Numbered from the stretch's first letter, positions 1 to 10,600 are shown. The stretch is DNA of 64,000 nucleotides from Serripes groenlandicus (GCA_031761405.1 JASEVX010000001.1:109342726-109406725); one strand, 5' to 3'. A program made the numbers and translations. The notes: generated from the letters alone by a model not told the origin.

Positions 1-1545
1 TACTGAGATTACACTCTAAATGTAGTTGCAAAACAGAATTTCTAAGTCCAAAAAGGTCCATAACTTGCATAAAATACTGCATAGAGTAATCATACTTGAT
101 TGTTTACATAGATGTGATGATTGGTAAGGGCTGTATAAAGTTTCAATGCAATGCATCAAGTAGTTACTAAGAGATGGTCTCTTTATGTAGTTGCATGCAA
201 AACTTTAACCAGAATTTCTAAGTCCAAAAAGTCCATAACTTGCATAAAATGAAGGATAGAGTTATCATACTTGATAATCTACACTGGTGTGATAGTTGGG
301 TAGGGTTGTAGAAAGTTTCAATGCAATTCATCAAGTAAATACTGAGATATGGACTCTTAATTTAGTTGCACGCAAAACTTTAACCAGAATTTCTAAGTTA
401 AATAAATGCCATAACTTGCATAAAATTCAGGATAGAGTTATCTAACTTGATAATCTACATAGGTGTGATAGTTGGGTAGGGTTGTATAAAGGTTCAATGC
501 AATGCATCAAGTATATACTGAGACGTGGACTCTTAATTAAGTTGCACGCAAAACTTTAACCAGAATTTTTAAGTAAAAAAAGGGCCATAACTTGCAAAAA
601 TGCAGAATAGAGTTATCATACTTGATAATCTACACAGGTGTGATAGTTGGGTAGGGTTGTATAAAGGTTCAATGCAATGCATCAAGTACATACTGAGATA
701 TGGACTCTTAATTTAGTTGCATGCAAAACTTTAACCAGAATTTGTAAGTAAAAAAAGGGCCATAACTTGCATAAAATGCAGAATAGAGTTATCATACTTG
801 ATAATCTACACAGGTGTGATAGTTGGGTAGGGTTGTATAAAGGTTCAATGCAATGCATCAAGTACATACTGAGATATGGACTCTTAATTTAGTTGCATGC
901 AAAACTTTAACCAGAATTTGTAAGTAAAAAAAGGGCCATAACTTGCATAAAATGCAGGATAGATTTATCTTACTTGTTATCTTCACAGGTGTGATAGTTG
1001 GGTAGGGTTGTAGAAAGTTTCAATGCAATGCATCAAGTAAATACTGAGATATGGACTCTTAATTTAGTTGCACGCAAAACTTTAACCAGAATTTCTAAGT
1101 AAAAAAAGGGCCATAACTTGCATAAAATTATCTTACTTGATAATCTACACATATGTGATAGTTGGGTAGGGTTGTAGAAAGTTTCAATGCAATGCATCAA
1201 GTAAATACTGAGATATGGACTCTTAATTTAGTTGCACGCAAACCTTTAACCAGAATTTCTAAGTAAAAAAAGGGCCATAACTTGCATAAAATGCAGGATA
1301 AAGTTATCTAACTTGATAATCTACATAGGTGTGATAGTTGGGTAGTGCTGTATAAAGTTTCAATGCAATGCATCAATTAAATACTGAGATATGGACTCTT
1401 ACTTTAGTTGCACGCAAAACTTTAACCATAATTTCTAAGAAAAAAAGGGCCATAACTTGCATAAAATGCAGGATAGAGTTATCTAACTTGATAATCTACA
1501 TTGGTGTGATAGTTTGGTAGGGTTGTAGAAAGTTTCAATCCAATA
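1..1545. repeat. 175-bp tandem satellite, about nine units
   Basis: The phrase AACTTTAACCAGAATTT recurs at 201, 376, 552, 727, 903, 1078, 1241 (variant) and 1418, a period of 175-176 bp with one shortened unit (163). Each unit also carries ATAACTTGCATAAAAT, GATAGTTGGGTAGGG and CAATGCAATGCATCAAGTA. It starts before the window. On the right it ends with a run of GACGCC triplets (1602-1620) and TAGTCGAGCTAAAAA (to 1668). A related end recurs at 5935-5996 and 45365-45425, so this is probably the core of a dispersed element. Confidence 0.92.
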
Positions 1546-1737
1546 CATGTAGTATTTAAGAACTTGCATGCAAAACCTTAACCAAAGTGTGACGTGGAAG
1601 CCGACGCCGACGCCGACGCCAGGGTGAGTAGTATAGCTCTCATATTCTTCGAATAGTCGAGCTAAAAACGATAAATGTATATTTCCTACCAGCCAAGATG
1701 CAGAAAAAACTGATTGTGACATTGTATAGTGATTTAT

Positions 1738-1960
1738 GTCAATTTCAACAAGTTTCAGTAATATCACTGCATTTCCTGAATAATTACCAGTACTACTAGT
1801 CTATTTATCTCGACACCAGTGAGTAAGTCATAATGCTAACCCCACAACCTTGAATGCCAAGGAGGGAAAGACATTACTACAATTTTTAAAGTCTTTGTTA
1901 TGACCTGTCTAGAAATCGCACCCATGACCCCCCGCACCCCAAGAAAAACTGCATGTGTGC
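1738..1960 (-). mobile_element. SINE-like repeat, degenerate
   Basis: It carries the family body seen elsewhere in the window: TTACCAGTACTACT, GTCTATTTATC, AATGCTAACCCCACAA, CCAAGGAGGG, AAAGTCTTTG..ATGACCTG, and a degraded tRNA-like head at the right end. Confidence 0.65.
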
Positions 1961-2119
1961 AGTCTGATCAGGACCTGAAATGATCGTCATCTAACAAACA
2001 AGCATCCTGGAACCTCCAGAAACGAACATACCGATAGCTGTGAAACAAGGTTTTCTACAGAGACCTTAACACAGGCGCTTGATTTTTAGTAACAGTGACC
2101 TTGACCAAAATGACCCCCC

Positions 2120-2444
2120 AAAACAATCCAATGTATCCTTCCTATATAAGCTCGAAACCTAGGAAGTTTGGTTACAGTCAGTCTACTCTAAAGAAAAGTT
2201 ATTGAGCAATAACAGAAGTGTTGGCCAACCTGCACACTGACTAACTTGCCAGGAAAATGACATAACCATTTTTGATAACCAGGTATCAATGTGGTTGAAA
2301 ACCTGGATAATAACGTCTGGTCTGTTTATATGTTATGTGGCCCAAATACTTTCTAAATTCAGGACATCAGATGCAGATCTGTGATATAGTCACAAGATAT
2401 TTCCTAAATGGTTATAAATGTCTTCCAAGATGGATAAAAGTACA
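2120..2444. other. spacer, no gene seen
   Basis: Between a SINE-like repeat and a TTAA element. Fragments of the dispersed GTGACCTTGACC type occur at 2094-2115. I see no conserved coding frame or SETD9 3' exon here. Confidence 0.5.
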
Positions 2445-2661
2445 TAACCCTTTCCCAACTACCACAAATCTGCAGCAGACAACTTTGAAAATATTTATAC
2501 AACAACATGGAAGATCTATATAAATTAAACAGTAATAATTGAAAAGAGTTGAAAACATTACCTGGCAAAAGGATTAAGCAATTTCTCCTTTTATCACAAT
2601 GTTTTTACAAATTGTCTGCTGCAGAGACTTTAGAAGGCATCTATATGTTGGAAAGGGTTAA
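2445..2661. mobile_element. TTAACCC miniature element
   Basis: Left end TAACCCTTTCCC with ATCTGCAGCAGAC inside; right end GTCTGCTGCAGAGAC..GGAAAGGGTTAA. The centre has the usual AAAACATT..GCAAAAGGA and CAATTTCTCCTTTT blocks. About 217 bp and full length. Confidence 0.88.
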
Positions 2662-2935
2662 CCATTTCCCTCATACACACAACTTCTGATGACATCAGCA
2701 GCAGTTAACTTTTGAAAACGTGGAAAAATTACTTGTATTGATCAGTTCCTCTATTTTCGATAATGTTTTTAACACTATATAAAAGTCATTGTTCCAATGA
2801 ATGGGGTTGCATGGAGCATCAACAGCTTCCAATTTGTCAAATATCTCAAAGCAGATCATACTAAAAATATTATCAAACCAGGAAAACTGTTTATCCTTTC
2901 CAATATACATCTTATCTGTAGAAGATGACTTTGAT

Positions 2936-3165
2936 TAATTGATTGATTGATTAGTGTTGTATGCAGCTTTCAACAATTTTTAGTTACGTCACAGCATTTC
3001 CTGGGTAAGTTACCAGTACATGTACTACTGGTCCATTTATCCTGACACCAGCCAGTCAGTCGTTATGCTAACCCCAGAACTCTCAGCGTCAAGGAGGCCA
3101 GCCATTACTTCCATTTTAAAAGTCTTTGGTAGGACCTGGCTGCAAATCAAACCCACGAGCAATTT
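2936..3165 (-). mobile_element. SINE-like repeat
   Basis: ATTGATTGATTGATTAGTG tail, TTACCAGTACATGTACTACT, CCATTTATCCTGACACCAG, GTCGTTATGCTAACCCC, AAAGTCTTTGGTAGGACCTG. It lies inside the SETD9 3' side, immediately downstream of the exon at 3235-3358. A fragment of TTAA element follows at 3170-3230. Confidence 0.75.
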
Positions 3166-3234
3166 CTCCGTTTGTCAGGTTTTCAAAAGATGTCTGCAGC
3201 ATGCGTGTCTAAGTAGGAAAGGATTTACACTTAC

Positions 3235-3358
3235 TTATACATCATTTTAGATAGCCCCTTGTCTTTACCATCAATATGTACACAATCCTGACATCTAAAT
3301 AAGAAAGGATTTCCTAAACTCACAAAGAACAATGGCTCCCATGGTTGATATACCACAC
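3235..3358 (-). CDS. SETD9: SETD9 internal exon (SET domain)
   Basis: 124 nt. Acceptor ctgattttacag|GTGTGG, donor ATGTATAA|gtaagt. It encodes VVYQPWEPLFFVSLGNPFLF, RCQDCVHIDGKDKGLSK and MMY, aligned with TVYQKYEPIFFQSIGNPFIF and RCLDGVLIDGNDKGISK of human SETD9. Phase continues correctly from the exon at 4684-4958. The remaining SET core (the GQYVNNCSND region in human) should lie downstream. I do not see it between 1 and 3234, which is SINE, TTAA element and satellite, so it probably lies beyond the left edge. Confidence 0.9.
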
Positions 3359-3641
3359 CTGTAAAATCAGAACATGTCATGATATAGTGCTGGTTTTACC
3401 AATAGGGCAATTTAAATTGATGATTCTTAAAGTTGTCTGTAGCAGATTTGTTTAAAGCGGGAAAGGTATAAAATACCATTGTAATGTGGGAAAGGGTTCA
3501 AATATCAAGGCCAAAAATTGCAAAATTTCTATGAATGAATGTTTGCTCCTCTGAGGAGCCGGTATCTCTGCAGAACAACCAACAACCGGTCTCCCAAGAA
3601 ACTTCATTTCATATGAATTTACTGCTGCAGAACGATACATT

Positions 3642-3856
3642 TTAACCCTTTCCCACCTACAGACGCTTTCAGACAACTTTAGAAAACATTATGACAAAAG
3701 AAGAAATTGCTCATAATGAGAAATTTCTCCCTTTGCCACAATGTTTTCAACTCTATTCAATGATTAAACATTTATTTACAGAGGTTTAACATAGTTTTAA
3801 CCAAGATGTTTTAAAAGTTGTCTGCCGCAGAATCATTGTACGTGGGAAAGGGTTAA
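3642..3856. mobile_element. TTAACCC miniature element in a SETD9 intron
   Basis: TTAACCCTTTCCCACCTA at the left and GTCTGCCGCAGAA..GGGAAAGGGTTAA at the right, TTAA at both ends. The central hairpin GAAATTGCTCATAATGAG is recognisable. A fragment of a second copy lies at 3425-3470. Confidence 0.88.
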
Positions 3857-4309
3857 GAGGAACAGCCTTTCTTTGCATTTGTCCGTTGTTGTTCTGAAGA
3901 GGCTTCACGGTATAGTTTGTATACCTTTTTTCATAAATGTATAAATTTACACAAGTTTACAGACATAATTTATCAACTTGAATCAAACTTAGTGAGAGGG
4001 CCCTGTATCCATTTCCATGACTGGAAGACATAACTTAACAAAACAACTCATTACATTGTACAAATGACATTCTAGTCAATGAAAATCCTTGTTTTCAAAG
4101 TTGTCAGTACAGTTTCAAAAATCGTTAAAACTTTGCCTTAGCACACCGTATACTACAATAAGTTCAACAGATTAATCTTGTAGAGATAAATGTGTTTTAA
4201 GAAAACCAATTGTTATATCTAAATAATACAATCTTACCATGGAGATAAAGATCTTCCTGGGCATGAATGGAATGGATGAAATGTATGTCTTTTATTTTTT
4301 GACCTTCTA

Positions 4310-4580
4310 GAACTTTCCTACATACAATAATTTTGCACCAGACGACTTTGAAAACAGATTGAAAAAAAACCCAGAAAAATCTCCATAAAAGATAGCTTAA
4401 TTGTTAAACAAAGTTGAAAACATTGTGGCCAAAGGAGAATTAATTGTTAAACAAAGTTGAAAACATTGTGGCCAAAGGAGAATTTGCTCATCATGAGCAT
4501 TTTCACCTTTGGCCAGAATGTTTTCAAAAGTCGTCTGCTGCTATTGCGTCAAATGCGTCAGCAGGTGGGAAAGGAGAATC
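4310..4580. mobile_element. TTAACCC-family element with a 46-bp internal duplication
   Basis: CTTTCCTACATACAATAA with a GACGACTTTGAAAAC arm at the left; GTCGTCTGCTGCTA..GTGGGAAAGG at the right. Within it, the stretch from TTAATTGTTAAACAAAG to CCAAAGGAGAA is repeated exactly in tandem (4393-4438 and 4439-4484). Both TTAA ends are degraded. Confidence 0.8.
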
Positions 4581-4683
4581 CATGCACAGCTAGACCAATC
4601 TCGATGAGTCAGGATTGCTCTCTGTTTGGTTTTCATAGAACACATCTAATTTTCTAATTCCTGTCATTTCATCCTTTACAAAC

Positions 4684-4958
4684 CTGGATACATGGACACA
4701 ATACAGCCTTGTTGAACATGTCCTTTTGTAACAAAGACCCCTCTACCACCATTCTTTACGTTACTTGTTTGTCTTTCAACAGTAAAGCCAAATGTATCAT
4801 GCATTGCCTGCATTCTTTGTTCATATAATAGTGTTGACGCATCCCCAGATGACTTGGGTAATCTGTCAAACTGACCAAAAAGGTCCAAAAGCTTGTTTTC
4901 CACAGCATTGTCAGGGATTATTTTGTCTGAATCAACCGAAGGAACAAGTCGAGGAGAA
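4684..4958 (-). CDS. SETD9: SETD9 internal exon (N-terminal part and start of SET domain)
   Basis: 275 nt. Acceptor ttctacatttcag|TTCTCC, donor TATCCAG|gtttgt. It encodes 91 whole codons beginning SPRLVPSVDSDKIIPDNA, then TFGFTVERQTS and GGRGVFVTKGHVQQGCIVSM followed by YP. Human SETD9 has SAGKGVFVTKGLVPKGAVVSM then YPG at the same place. SETD9 is a SET-domain protein of the lysine-methyltransferase fold; its substrate is not established to my knowledge. The exon ends with one base (G) that joins GT of the next exon into Gly, completing YPG. The exon encoding the first residues was not found upstream. Confidence 0.9.
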
Positions 4959-5068
4959 CTGAAATGTAGAATTACATAGTGACTCAAGATTTATAATATG
5001 CATAGAAAAGCTGCAATTGACCAGCCCTTTACTGTCTTTACTTGAATAGTGGCTGTGCTGTCTCTGGT

Positions 5069-5283
5069 TGTGTTTGTAAGGTCCTGGTCTGGTGATGAAG
5101 AGATAATCTTGTGTTGAAACCATAATGACATGATACTGACGAGGACACGGGAATTTGGGAGTTCGCCAAGGTAAGCTTGTGCTTGTCGGGCAGCTGATTT
5201 AAGAATGAATGTTGTTATAGCAAGCAAAGTACCACTCACATCTTGTGAAAATAATTGACCTTGGAAACCTGATTTACCCTTTC
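5069..5283 (-). CDS. unrecognised exon-like ORF upstream of SETD9 exons
   Basis: An open frame on the minus strand reads FQGQLFSQDVSGTLLAITTF, continues through SAARQAQAYLGELPNSRV, and ends near SPDQDLTNTTRDSTATIQ. It has protein-like composition and is bounded by possible AG (before 5283) and GT (near 5069) sites, both ordinary. The frame is open past these ends, so the borders are guesses. I recognise no family, and it does not match the SETD9 N-terminus that should lie here. Its entry phase would accept the donor of the first-exon candidate at 8455-8599, a one-in-three coincidence. It could be an exon of a neighbouring gene, a lineage-specific SETD9 N-terminus, or chance. Confidence 0.3.
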
Positions 5284-5446
5284 CCACATACAATAATTCT
5301 GCAGCAGACGACATTGAAAGCATCTAGGCAAAAAGACGGAAAAGCTTAAAAAATGGTGGTATAATTACTGAAAAGAGTTTAAAGCATTGTGACAAAAGTA
5401 GAAATGGCTCAAAAAACAAAACAAGCACTTTCTCCTTTTACCACAT
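5273..5446. mobile_element. TTAACCC-family element, 3' truncated
   Basis: ACCCTTTCCCACATACAATA..CTGCAGCAGACGAC at the left, with CACTTTCTCCTTTTACCACA at the right. At 5446 it is cut off by the start of an AGCTC-type element fragment. Confidence 0.82.
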
Positions 5447-5735
5447 CCAAGGAACATATCTACAAAGTTATTTGAATATCGGATAACCAGTTTGGTAGAA
5501 GAAGAAATTTAAAGTTTTTTTCGTTTGGTTGCCATGGAAACCAGAATTCTGCATGGATCTCAAAAATAAGAAGGAATTCTGGTGAGGTCATTGAGAGGAT
5601 GCTTTCTGTGAAGTTTCATCCCAATTGACCCACTGGTTACTGAGGAGAAGATGTTGACGCACGACGCGCATCGCACGACGGACAAAAGGCGATCAAAATA
5701 ACTCACCTTCAGCAAATCTCAGGTGAGCTAAAAAT
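5447..5735. mobile_element. 3' fragment of an AGCTCACCTG-ended element
   Basis: It contains CCAAGGAACAT, GTTGCCATGGAAACCAGAAT, TTGACCCACTGGTTACTGAG, GGACAAAAGGCGATCA and the terminal CTCAGGTGAGCTAAAAAT. It matches the right end of the element at 42426-44171 but lacks the tandem units. Confidence 0.85.
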
Positions 5736-6640
5736 AAACGAAAATGCCAACTTGCGCTAAAACTTTAACCACCAATAATCAAAATGTTTACCTCAAAAAG
5801 AAGGTCATACTTAGCATCTTCAGCGTACAATGTGAAGAAAGGGAATAGATGTAACTATATTCAAAATATGAAAGCCCTAGCACAAGTAGGCCTAATTATG
5901 AATGGAAATGTCAACTTGACGTAAAACTTGAACTAGACGCCGACGTCAGGGTGAGTAGTAAAGCCCTCATTATTCTTCGAATAGTCGAGCTAAAAAGTGT
6001 CTAGATGAATGAGGTATCCCCAAATATAAAGATCTGCAAATTTTCAATTAGAAGCATAATTATATATAGCTACACAACATTGAAATTTTGTGAGAAAAGG
6101 TGGTTTCGTATTTTATTATAAAAATTATAATATGGTAAACAAATCAACGGCGAAGCTGGCAATGTTTCCCGTCCATAGGTAATGTGTATGAACTTTGCAC
6201 AATTTAGCTATACCGTCTTTCCAAAAATTGGGTCCAGAGTGGATTTTTCGATGCAGTCACGATTCTGCTACATTTTGATTGAATGAAAAGAAAATATCGA
6301 AACGAAAAAAACTTCTAGAGGAAATAATTAAATATGATAATACGTACTCGATAAAGGAACGAGCACAAGTAATTTTATGTGTGATAATTTCCGTTTAATA
6401 ACACTCACCGTCTATTTCTAAAACGAGTTCAAATAACAACTCATAAGTTTTTTTTGACTTTCCGAAGTTACAAAACCAAATTCCTGTAATATTACATCAT
6501 AATATGACGTCATTCTATTAGCGTAACGCAAATGATGAATAAATAACCAAAAGGAAAACGACAGAAATTATAGGAAACGTTAGTTTGACTTGTCACAAAT
6601 GTAGTTCCGTAAATTATGGAATCGTTTTATTTGAAGTACT
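5736..6640. other. intergenic spacer, no gene recognised
   Basis: It holds a fragment of satellite-element end (5935-5996, GACGTCAGGGTGAGTAGTA, TAGTCGAGCTAAAAA). An exon-like open stretch on the minus strand (6407-6486) has AG/GT borders but is short and unconvincing. Searched for the SETD9 first exon without success. Confidence 0.4.
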
Positions 6641-6649
6641 TTATGAAGG

Positions 6650-6888
6650 GCAAGTTGATTATTTATTATTTATTTATTGGGGTTTTACGCAGCTTTCAAA
6701 ATTATTTCAGTTATATCACGGCGACAGTTCACTTATTCATGATCCCTGGGTAAACAAACCAGTACTAGGCTAGAAAATGTGCCTTGCCAAAGGGCACTCC
6801 ACCATGACCGAAGTGCCGCGACTGGGGATCGAACCCGTGACACACGGTTTCAAAATCCCCAACGCTAACCACTCGACCACAGCGGATT
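6650..6888 (-). mobile_element. tRNA-headed SINE (Ser/Leu-like head)
   Basis: Read on the minus strand, the head has an A box (GTCGAGTGGTTAGCG) and a B box (GGGTTCGATCCCCAG) followed by a body ending in GATATAACTG..GCGTAAAACCCCAAT. Head 6822-6888. The head differs from the SINE at 7396, although the 3' tail is shared. Confidence 0.82.
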
Positions 6889-7395
6889 CCTGATTATTTG
6901 TTGTACGTACCTGTCATCATAATTTCATGGATTTAAAATTAAATATAAGCTTAACCTGATGATGATTTTTATTTTCTTTGATTGGGTCGGTAGGACTCTT
7001 AAACTAATTGACGTAAATAACTGATCGTGCTGCAAGCAAGGTGCTAACTGCAGTTCGCGGGGGAATTATTCACCGATCACAACGTATAATAAATGTTTAC
7101 CCGAAATAGGTAGCACCTATACTCATATTACCTTAATTTAAATTTCTATTAGTATAATACGTATTTGTAGTCCCAGGTATAAAATAGCTTAATTTTGTTT
7201 TGAAAAAAATCTTTGGATTATTCCAATAACACCATAATATATTATGTGAGAAAGCTAGGAAACGCATGAGTAGGTGAACTGACCGTCGTGATATGACTGA
7301 TTTTATTTTGAAACGTTATAAACACATGAACTCCAATGACGGGACTTCTCAAGTTGAAATTACAGTTCTGAGACAGTGCTTGATACCCAATAAAA

Positions 7396-7690
7396 AGCCG
7401 AGCCCCGGCATCTCAGTCGGTAGCGACGCAGGCCGTCAATCCAGGGATTGTGAGTTCGAATCCCGGTTCGGCCAACTTTCTTTCCGAGGATTGACAAAAG
7501 TCAATGCGACATGTGTCATTCGTCTTCCACCAATGGGCTAAGTCTATGTGGAAAAGAAGCCAGTTGCTTGGGAAGATTGTTGTGTGGAGTACTGGTGTGA
7601 GAAAACCAGGAAATGCACGAGTAGGTGAACTGGCCGTCGTGATATAACTGAGAAATTATTAAAAACGGCGTTAAACCCCAATCAATCAAT
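7396..7690 (+). mobile_element. tRNA-headed SINE, full length
   Basis: A tRNA-like head starts CATCTCAGTCGGTAGCGA (A box) with B box GAGTTCGAATCCCGG. The body contains TTGACAAAAGTCAATGCGAC and the tail GTGAACTGGCCGTCGTGATA, then AACGGCGTTAAACCCC and (AATC)n. A separate tail fragment of the same family lies just upstream at 7250-7300. The element stops about 30 bp before the exon acceptor at 7721. Confidence 0.88.
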
Positions 7691-7721
7691 ATCCAATAAA
7701 AAGTTTTGCTTCTGTGTTTTA

Positions 7722-8026
7722 GGTACGAATGGAAGTCTTTCCTTAAAGAAACGTTTTTGCCCTTAAAAGGAATCAGGAAGTACCACGTCTTTCGATTTAC
7801 AGACGCAGACAAACGAGCAGTGTATGTGCGGGAATGGTCTGGTGGCAGAGAAGAACGAGTTGTTCTTGTTAAAGAAATCGTAGATGTGATGCCAGATATG
7901 TACCCGGAACACATTCGACCTCCCGGTCTGACTATGGAAAGACAAAACTATTTGTACAAAAATGTCAGGAAATACGTTCGACCGGGATATGAAGATAAAT
8001 TATGCCCCGTTTACAGCGAAGAATGA
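7722..8026 (+). CDS. terminal-type exon of an unrecognised protein
   Basis: It follows a good acceptor (cttctgtgttttag|GTACG) and runs to a TGA at 8024-8026, about 101 codons. It encodes YEWKSFLKETFLPLKGIRKY, HVFRFTDADKRAVYVREW, PEHIRPPGLTMERQNYLYKN and VRKYV..CPVYSEE. The PPGLTxERQxYLY..R.. then CP pattern resembles the C-terminal end of uncharacterised animal proteins I have seen, possibly linked to mobile elements; I cannot name a family. AATAAA occurs at 8245 and 8268. No upstream exon was identified because the 5' side is a SINE (7396-7690). It may be the last exon of a gene or a captured fragment. Confidence 0.5.
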
Positions 8027-8454
8027 AAAATCTTAATTTGTATACACGCGATTAATTTCTATATTAATTCATTTTTGTTCATTCCTTATTTTGTCTTTCG
8101 TTCATTTATTAGTCGCCGGGCAGAAGCCCGCGACTTCTATTTTTAATAGCTTTTCTGAAATCACATGGGAGGGCGGCTTATTATTAGAAAGAAACAAATC
8201 TAGATGATTTGAACATATTACAATTGTGGTTGTTTACGAACACTAATAAATGACACATCTACAATGAAATAAATATTCCGATTTTTTAATGTTTGCAGTT
8301 TTTTTTATTTCACTCGCATTTAAGTTTTTTGTCTTATTTACGAAGACAAAAGTGGTCCCTTCAAGACGTGAACCAACACCCCCTAATGCAGACTCTTATG
8401 TGTCATCATTGAGGTCAATTTCGGATTCTCCTTTTAATAGCAATTTTAACTTAC

Positions 8455-8599
8455 TAAATGTTGTTTTCATGTTCAAAGAGATGTCTTGATTTGTGTAGAA
8501 TTCATTTAATAATGTTAATCCATGAATATCTAAAGTAGGAACTGTTTCTAAGCTAAATATAGACCCTATTCTGTTGTGTAGTTTCGTGACCTTTAACAT
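8455..8599 (-). CDS. candidate first exon next to an NRF-1-like site
   Basis: The ATG at 8599 opens a minus-strand frame: MLKVTKLHNRIGSIFSLETV, PTLDIHGLTLLNEFYTNQDI, SLNMKTTF, then a strong donor TTTA|gtaagt. The frame also stays open through the donor to a stop at 8396, giving a 67-codon alternative. A perfect GCGCATGCGC palindrome lies 9-18 bp upstream of the ATG. The amphipathic Leu-rich composition looks protein-like, but I know no family. A phase-compatible partner is the exon-like ORF at 5069-5283. Confidence 0.35.
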
Positions 8600-8607
8600 C
8601 AATTTTC

Positions 8608-8617
8608 GCGCATGCGC
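8608..8617. promoter_or_regulatory. NRF-1-like palindrome GCGCATGCGC
   Basis: A perfect copy of the NRF-1 (alpha-Pal) core immediately upstream of the minus-strand ATG at 8599, in an otherwise AT-rich stretch. NRF-1 sites usually sit within 100 bp of transcription starts, which supports a real promoter here. Confidence 0.45.
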
Positions 8618-8624
8618 ATTTCGA

Positions 8625-10030
8625 TATGAAAAAGCGAGTGATATTATTTTATTTTAGACAAGTACAAGACGAATGTTTGACGCAAAGCGTCAAAGAGAAG
8701 CCGCAATATTTCGTTGTACATGTAGAAATAAGAAAAAAAGAACATTTGTAAATCCACAAACAATAGAACAATTTAAACTGTAGACGGTAATGCTGATATA
8801 TTTCTCCTTTTAAAGACTTTTGTTTACTTCAAATTACCTCCCTTTAAAGCAATACCAGGATATTTACCTTGTGATTCGAATAAGATTGACAAACATTGAA
8901 ATTATATGAATGAATACTATTATTTAAATAAGTAACAACAGCAAAATTAAATTTAAGCCAAGATAAATGTGTACACATTTCGTTATTTTTTTATAGATAC
9001 CCTAATGTATAGGTATGAATATAACATTTATAAGCAAATGTTTTCATTTCAACGTTCCTAATGTTTGAATAGACTAAGAAAAGTCAAGAATACATAAATA
9101 AATCAATGCAGTCTTTTCCGGCGACATTGATGCCTTGCATCAACTTTCTCTTGTTGATGTAATCATATACACATAGTATAATTATACTAATTATTCTGTC
9201 ATGTTTATCTCGTTTTTTTTGTAAGATCACTCATGCACTGTAACATACTCATCTAATTTCACCTTTGACTTGTTAATTTTTTATTTTTTTAGTCTTTAAG
9301 AACTCAGTGTTAAATAAAGAACACTAACTTTTGACTAGATATCTGTTATGTTATTACTTCAAAACCTGCAATTAGTGTGTTTATTTATTCACCTTTTGAA
9401 CGTCATTTAAATTGGCATAATTATGTAAACTGACGTCATGATGTTGACGTTTGGTACACAAGCAAGAACGTTCATATTTTTCTGAAAAATAATGATAACT
9501 CAATGAAATAAAAACTACTGAGTTAATGAAATCTCTTTCTTTAAGAAAAATGTCAAATCTCACAATTGCCAAAAAATGTCCGAAGGCCCAAAATCTCGCG
9601 TCGGCGGTCATATCATAGTTTGCATTGCGAAACAAATGGGGTGCGAAGTTACTCGGGAACAGAAAATTAACCATTCGTGCTGATGTTTCCAGCGACAATG
9701 CAACGTGTTTACCTTTTATGTACGTTGATGGCAAGCCAGGGAACAAATCTATACTTATATTGATTCCATTGCTTTCCCAGAAATTTCAACATATCAACCA
9801 GAAATCGAAATCATTTCAAGGTGGCCGTCGTTAGCCGCTTCGTGGTGTTGTTCTTTACGCGAGTAAACAAGTCGAAAACGCTACATAACAAGGAGTAATC
9901 GATTAAGTTCGCCAGCACGTCACAGTTATTCCTGGTGATTTACGTCCGCTAACAGTTTGGAAAGTTGTGAAATACGGACCAACAGCCGCTATAAGTTAAA
10001 AGTGTTTAATTTGGATTAAAAGAAACAATT
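8625..10030. other. spacer upstream of the ankyrin-like ORF
   Basis: AT-rich. Short open frames near 9400-9830 on both strands show no family resemblance. The last 200 bp (9830-10030) are less AT-rich and could be a 5' untranslated region or promoter of the ankyrin-like ORF. No TATA box stands out. Confidence 0.4.
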
Positions 10031-10034
10031 CAGG

Positions 10035-10556
10035 ATGAAGTCGGAGGCGGAAGCGTCCAAAAGTGACCTAAATACAGAACAGACGGACAGAAACACCAGT
10101 TTTTTTAGGGCAGCCCGAGATGGTAACATTGAGGAGGTATTGGAATATCTGAATGGAAGTTCATGTACAGATATAAACACAAGTTATCCAAATGGTTTGA
10201 ATGCTCTTCACTTTGCCTCAAAAGAAGGACACATTGACATTGTAACAGAACTACTCCAGAGAGGTGCCTATGTCGATGCAGTCACAAAGAATGGGAACAC
10301 AGCTCTGCACATTGCCTCATTGGGGGGACATGAAGAGGTCGTCACGTTACTGGTCACCAGTGGAGCTAACGTCAATGCTCAATCTCTGACTGGATTCACT
10401 CCCCTGTACATGGCAGCGCAAGAAGGTCATGATGAAGTAGTGAAGTATCTCCTGGTTTATGGGGCTAGCCCTAGTCTTTCTACAGTGGATGGGTTCACAC
10501 CGCTAGAAGTTGCTAAACAACAGAGACATGAGAGAGTGGTTGCTGTGTTGAAATAG
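10035..10556 (+). CDS. intronless ankyrin-like ORF: N-terminal ankyrin repeats, ends early
   Basis: 173 codons. Residues about 20-35 ([16 protein letters not shown]) and the repeats [56 protein letters not shown] and [18 protein letters not shown] follow, in order, the start of the membrane-binding domain of ankyrin (ANK1/2/3 family). That protein links membrane proteins to spectrin and has 24 repeats. This frame stops with VLK-TAG where ankyrin continues VAxLLEND. In vertebrate ankyrins repeats are mostly on separate 99-bp exons; here about four lie in one uninterrupted exon with no consensus donor near the end. That suggests a truncated retrocopy or a short derived gene. The frame is undamaged. 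The stop TAG lies inside the 7-bp repeat beside a palindromic insertion. Confidence 0.75.
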   Translation: MKSEAEASKSDLNTEQTDRNTSFFRAARDGNIEEVLEYLNGSSCTDINTSYPNGLNALHFASKEGHIDIVTELLQRGAYVDAVTKNGNTALHIASLGGHEEVVTLLVTSGANVNAQSLTGFTPLYMAAQEGHDEVVKYLLVYGASPSLSTVDGFTPLEVAKQQRHERVVAVLK

Positions 10557-10600
10557 TCAAAGACCTAATAACACATGTGTTATTAGGTCTTTGAAATAGT
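10551..10600. mobile_element. 36-bp perfect palindrome between 7-bp direct repeats
   Basis: The palindrome 10558-10593 (arm CAAAGACCTAATAACACA, 18+18, no loop) is flanked on both sides by AAATAGT (10551-10557 and 10594-10600). The left repeat contains the ankyrin-like stop codon. A related palindrome with a different 7-bp repeat lies at 12892-12932. Confidence 0.8.

Noticed and set aside
1..1545. CRISPR-like array
   Set aside because: Units are 175 bp and wholly repeated with no unique spacers, in animal DNA; it is a satellite.
6822..6888. A functional Ser/Leu tRNA gene on the minus strand
   Set aside because: Same reason: it is the head of a SINE with the shared 3' tail.
7396..7475. A functional tRNA gene
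   Set aside because: A and B boxes are present, but the arms do not pair into a full cloverleaf and the sequence continues into a SINE body and tail that recur elsewhere.
7516..7945. 132- and 60-codon minus ORFs opposite the exon at 7722-8026
   Set aside because: They are antisense shadows across a SINE and the plus-strand exon, which has the better splice site and stop context.
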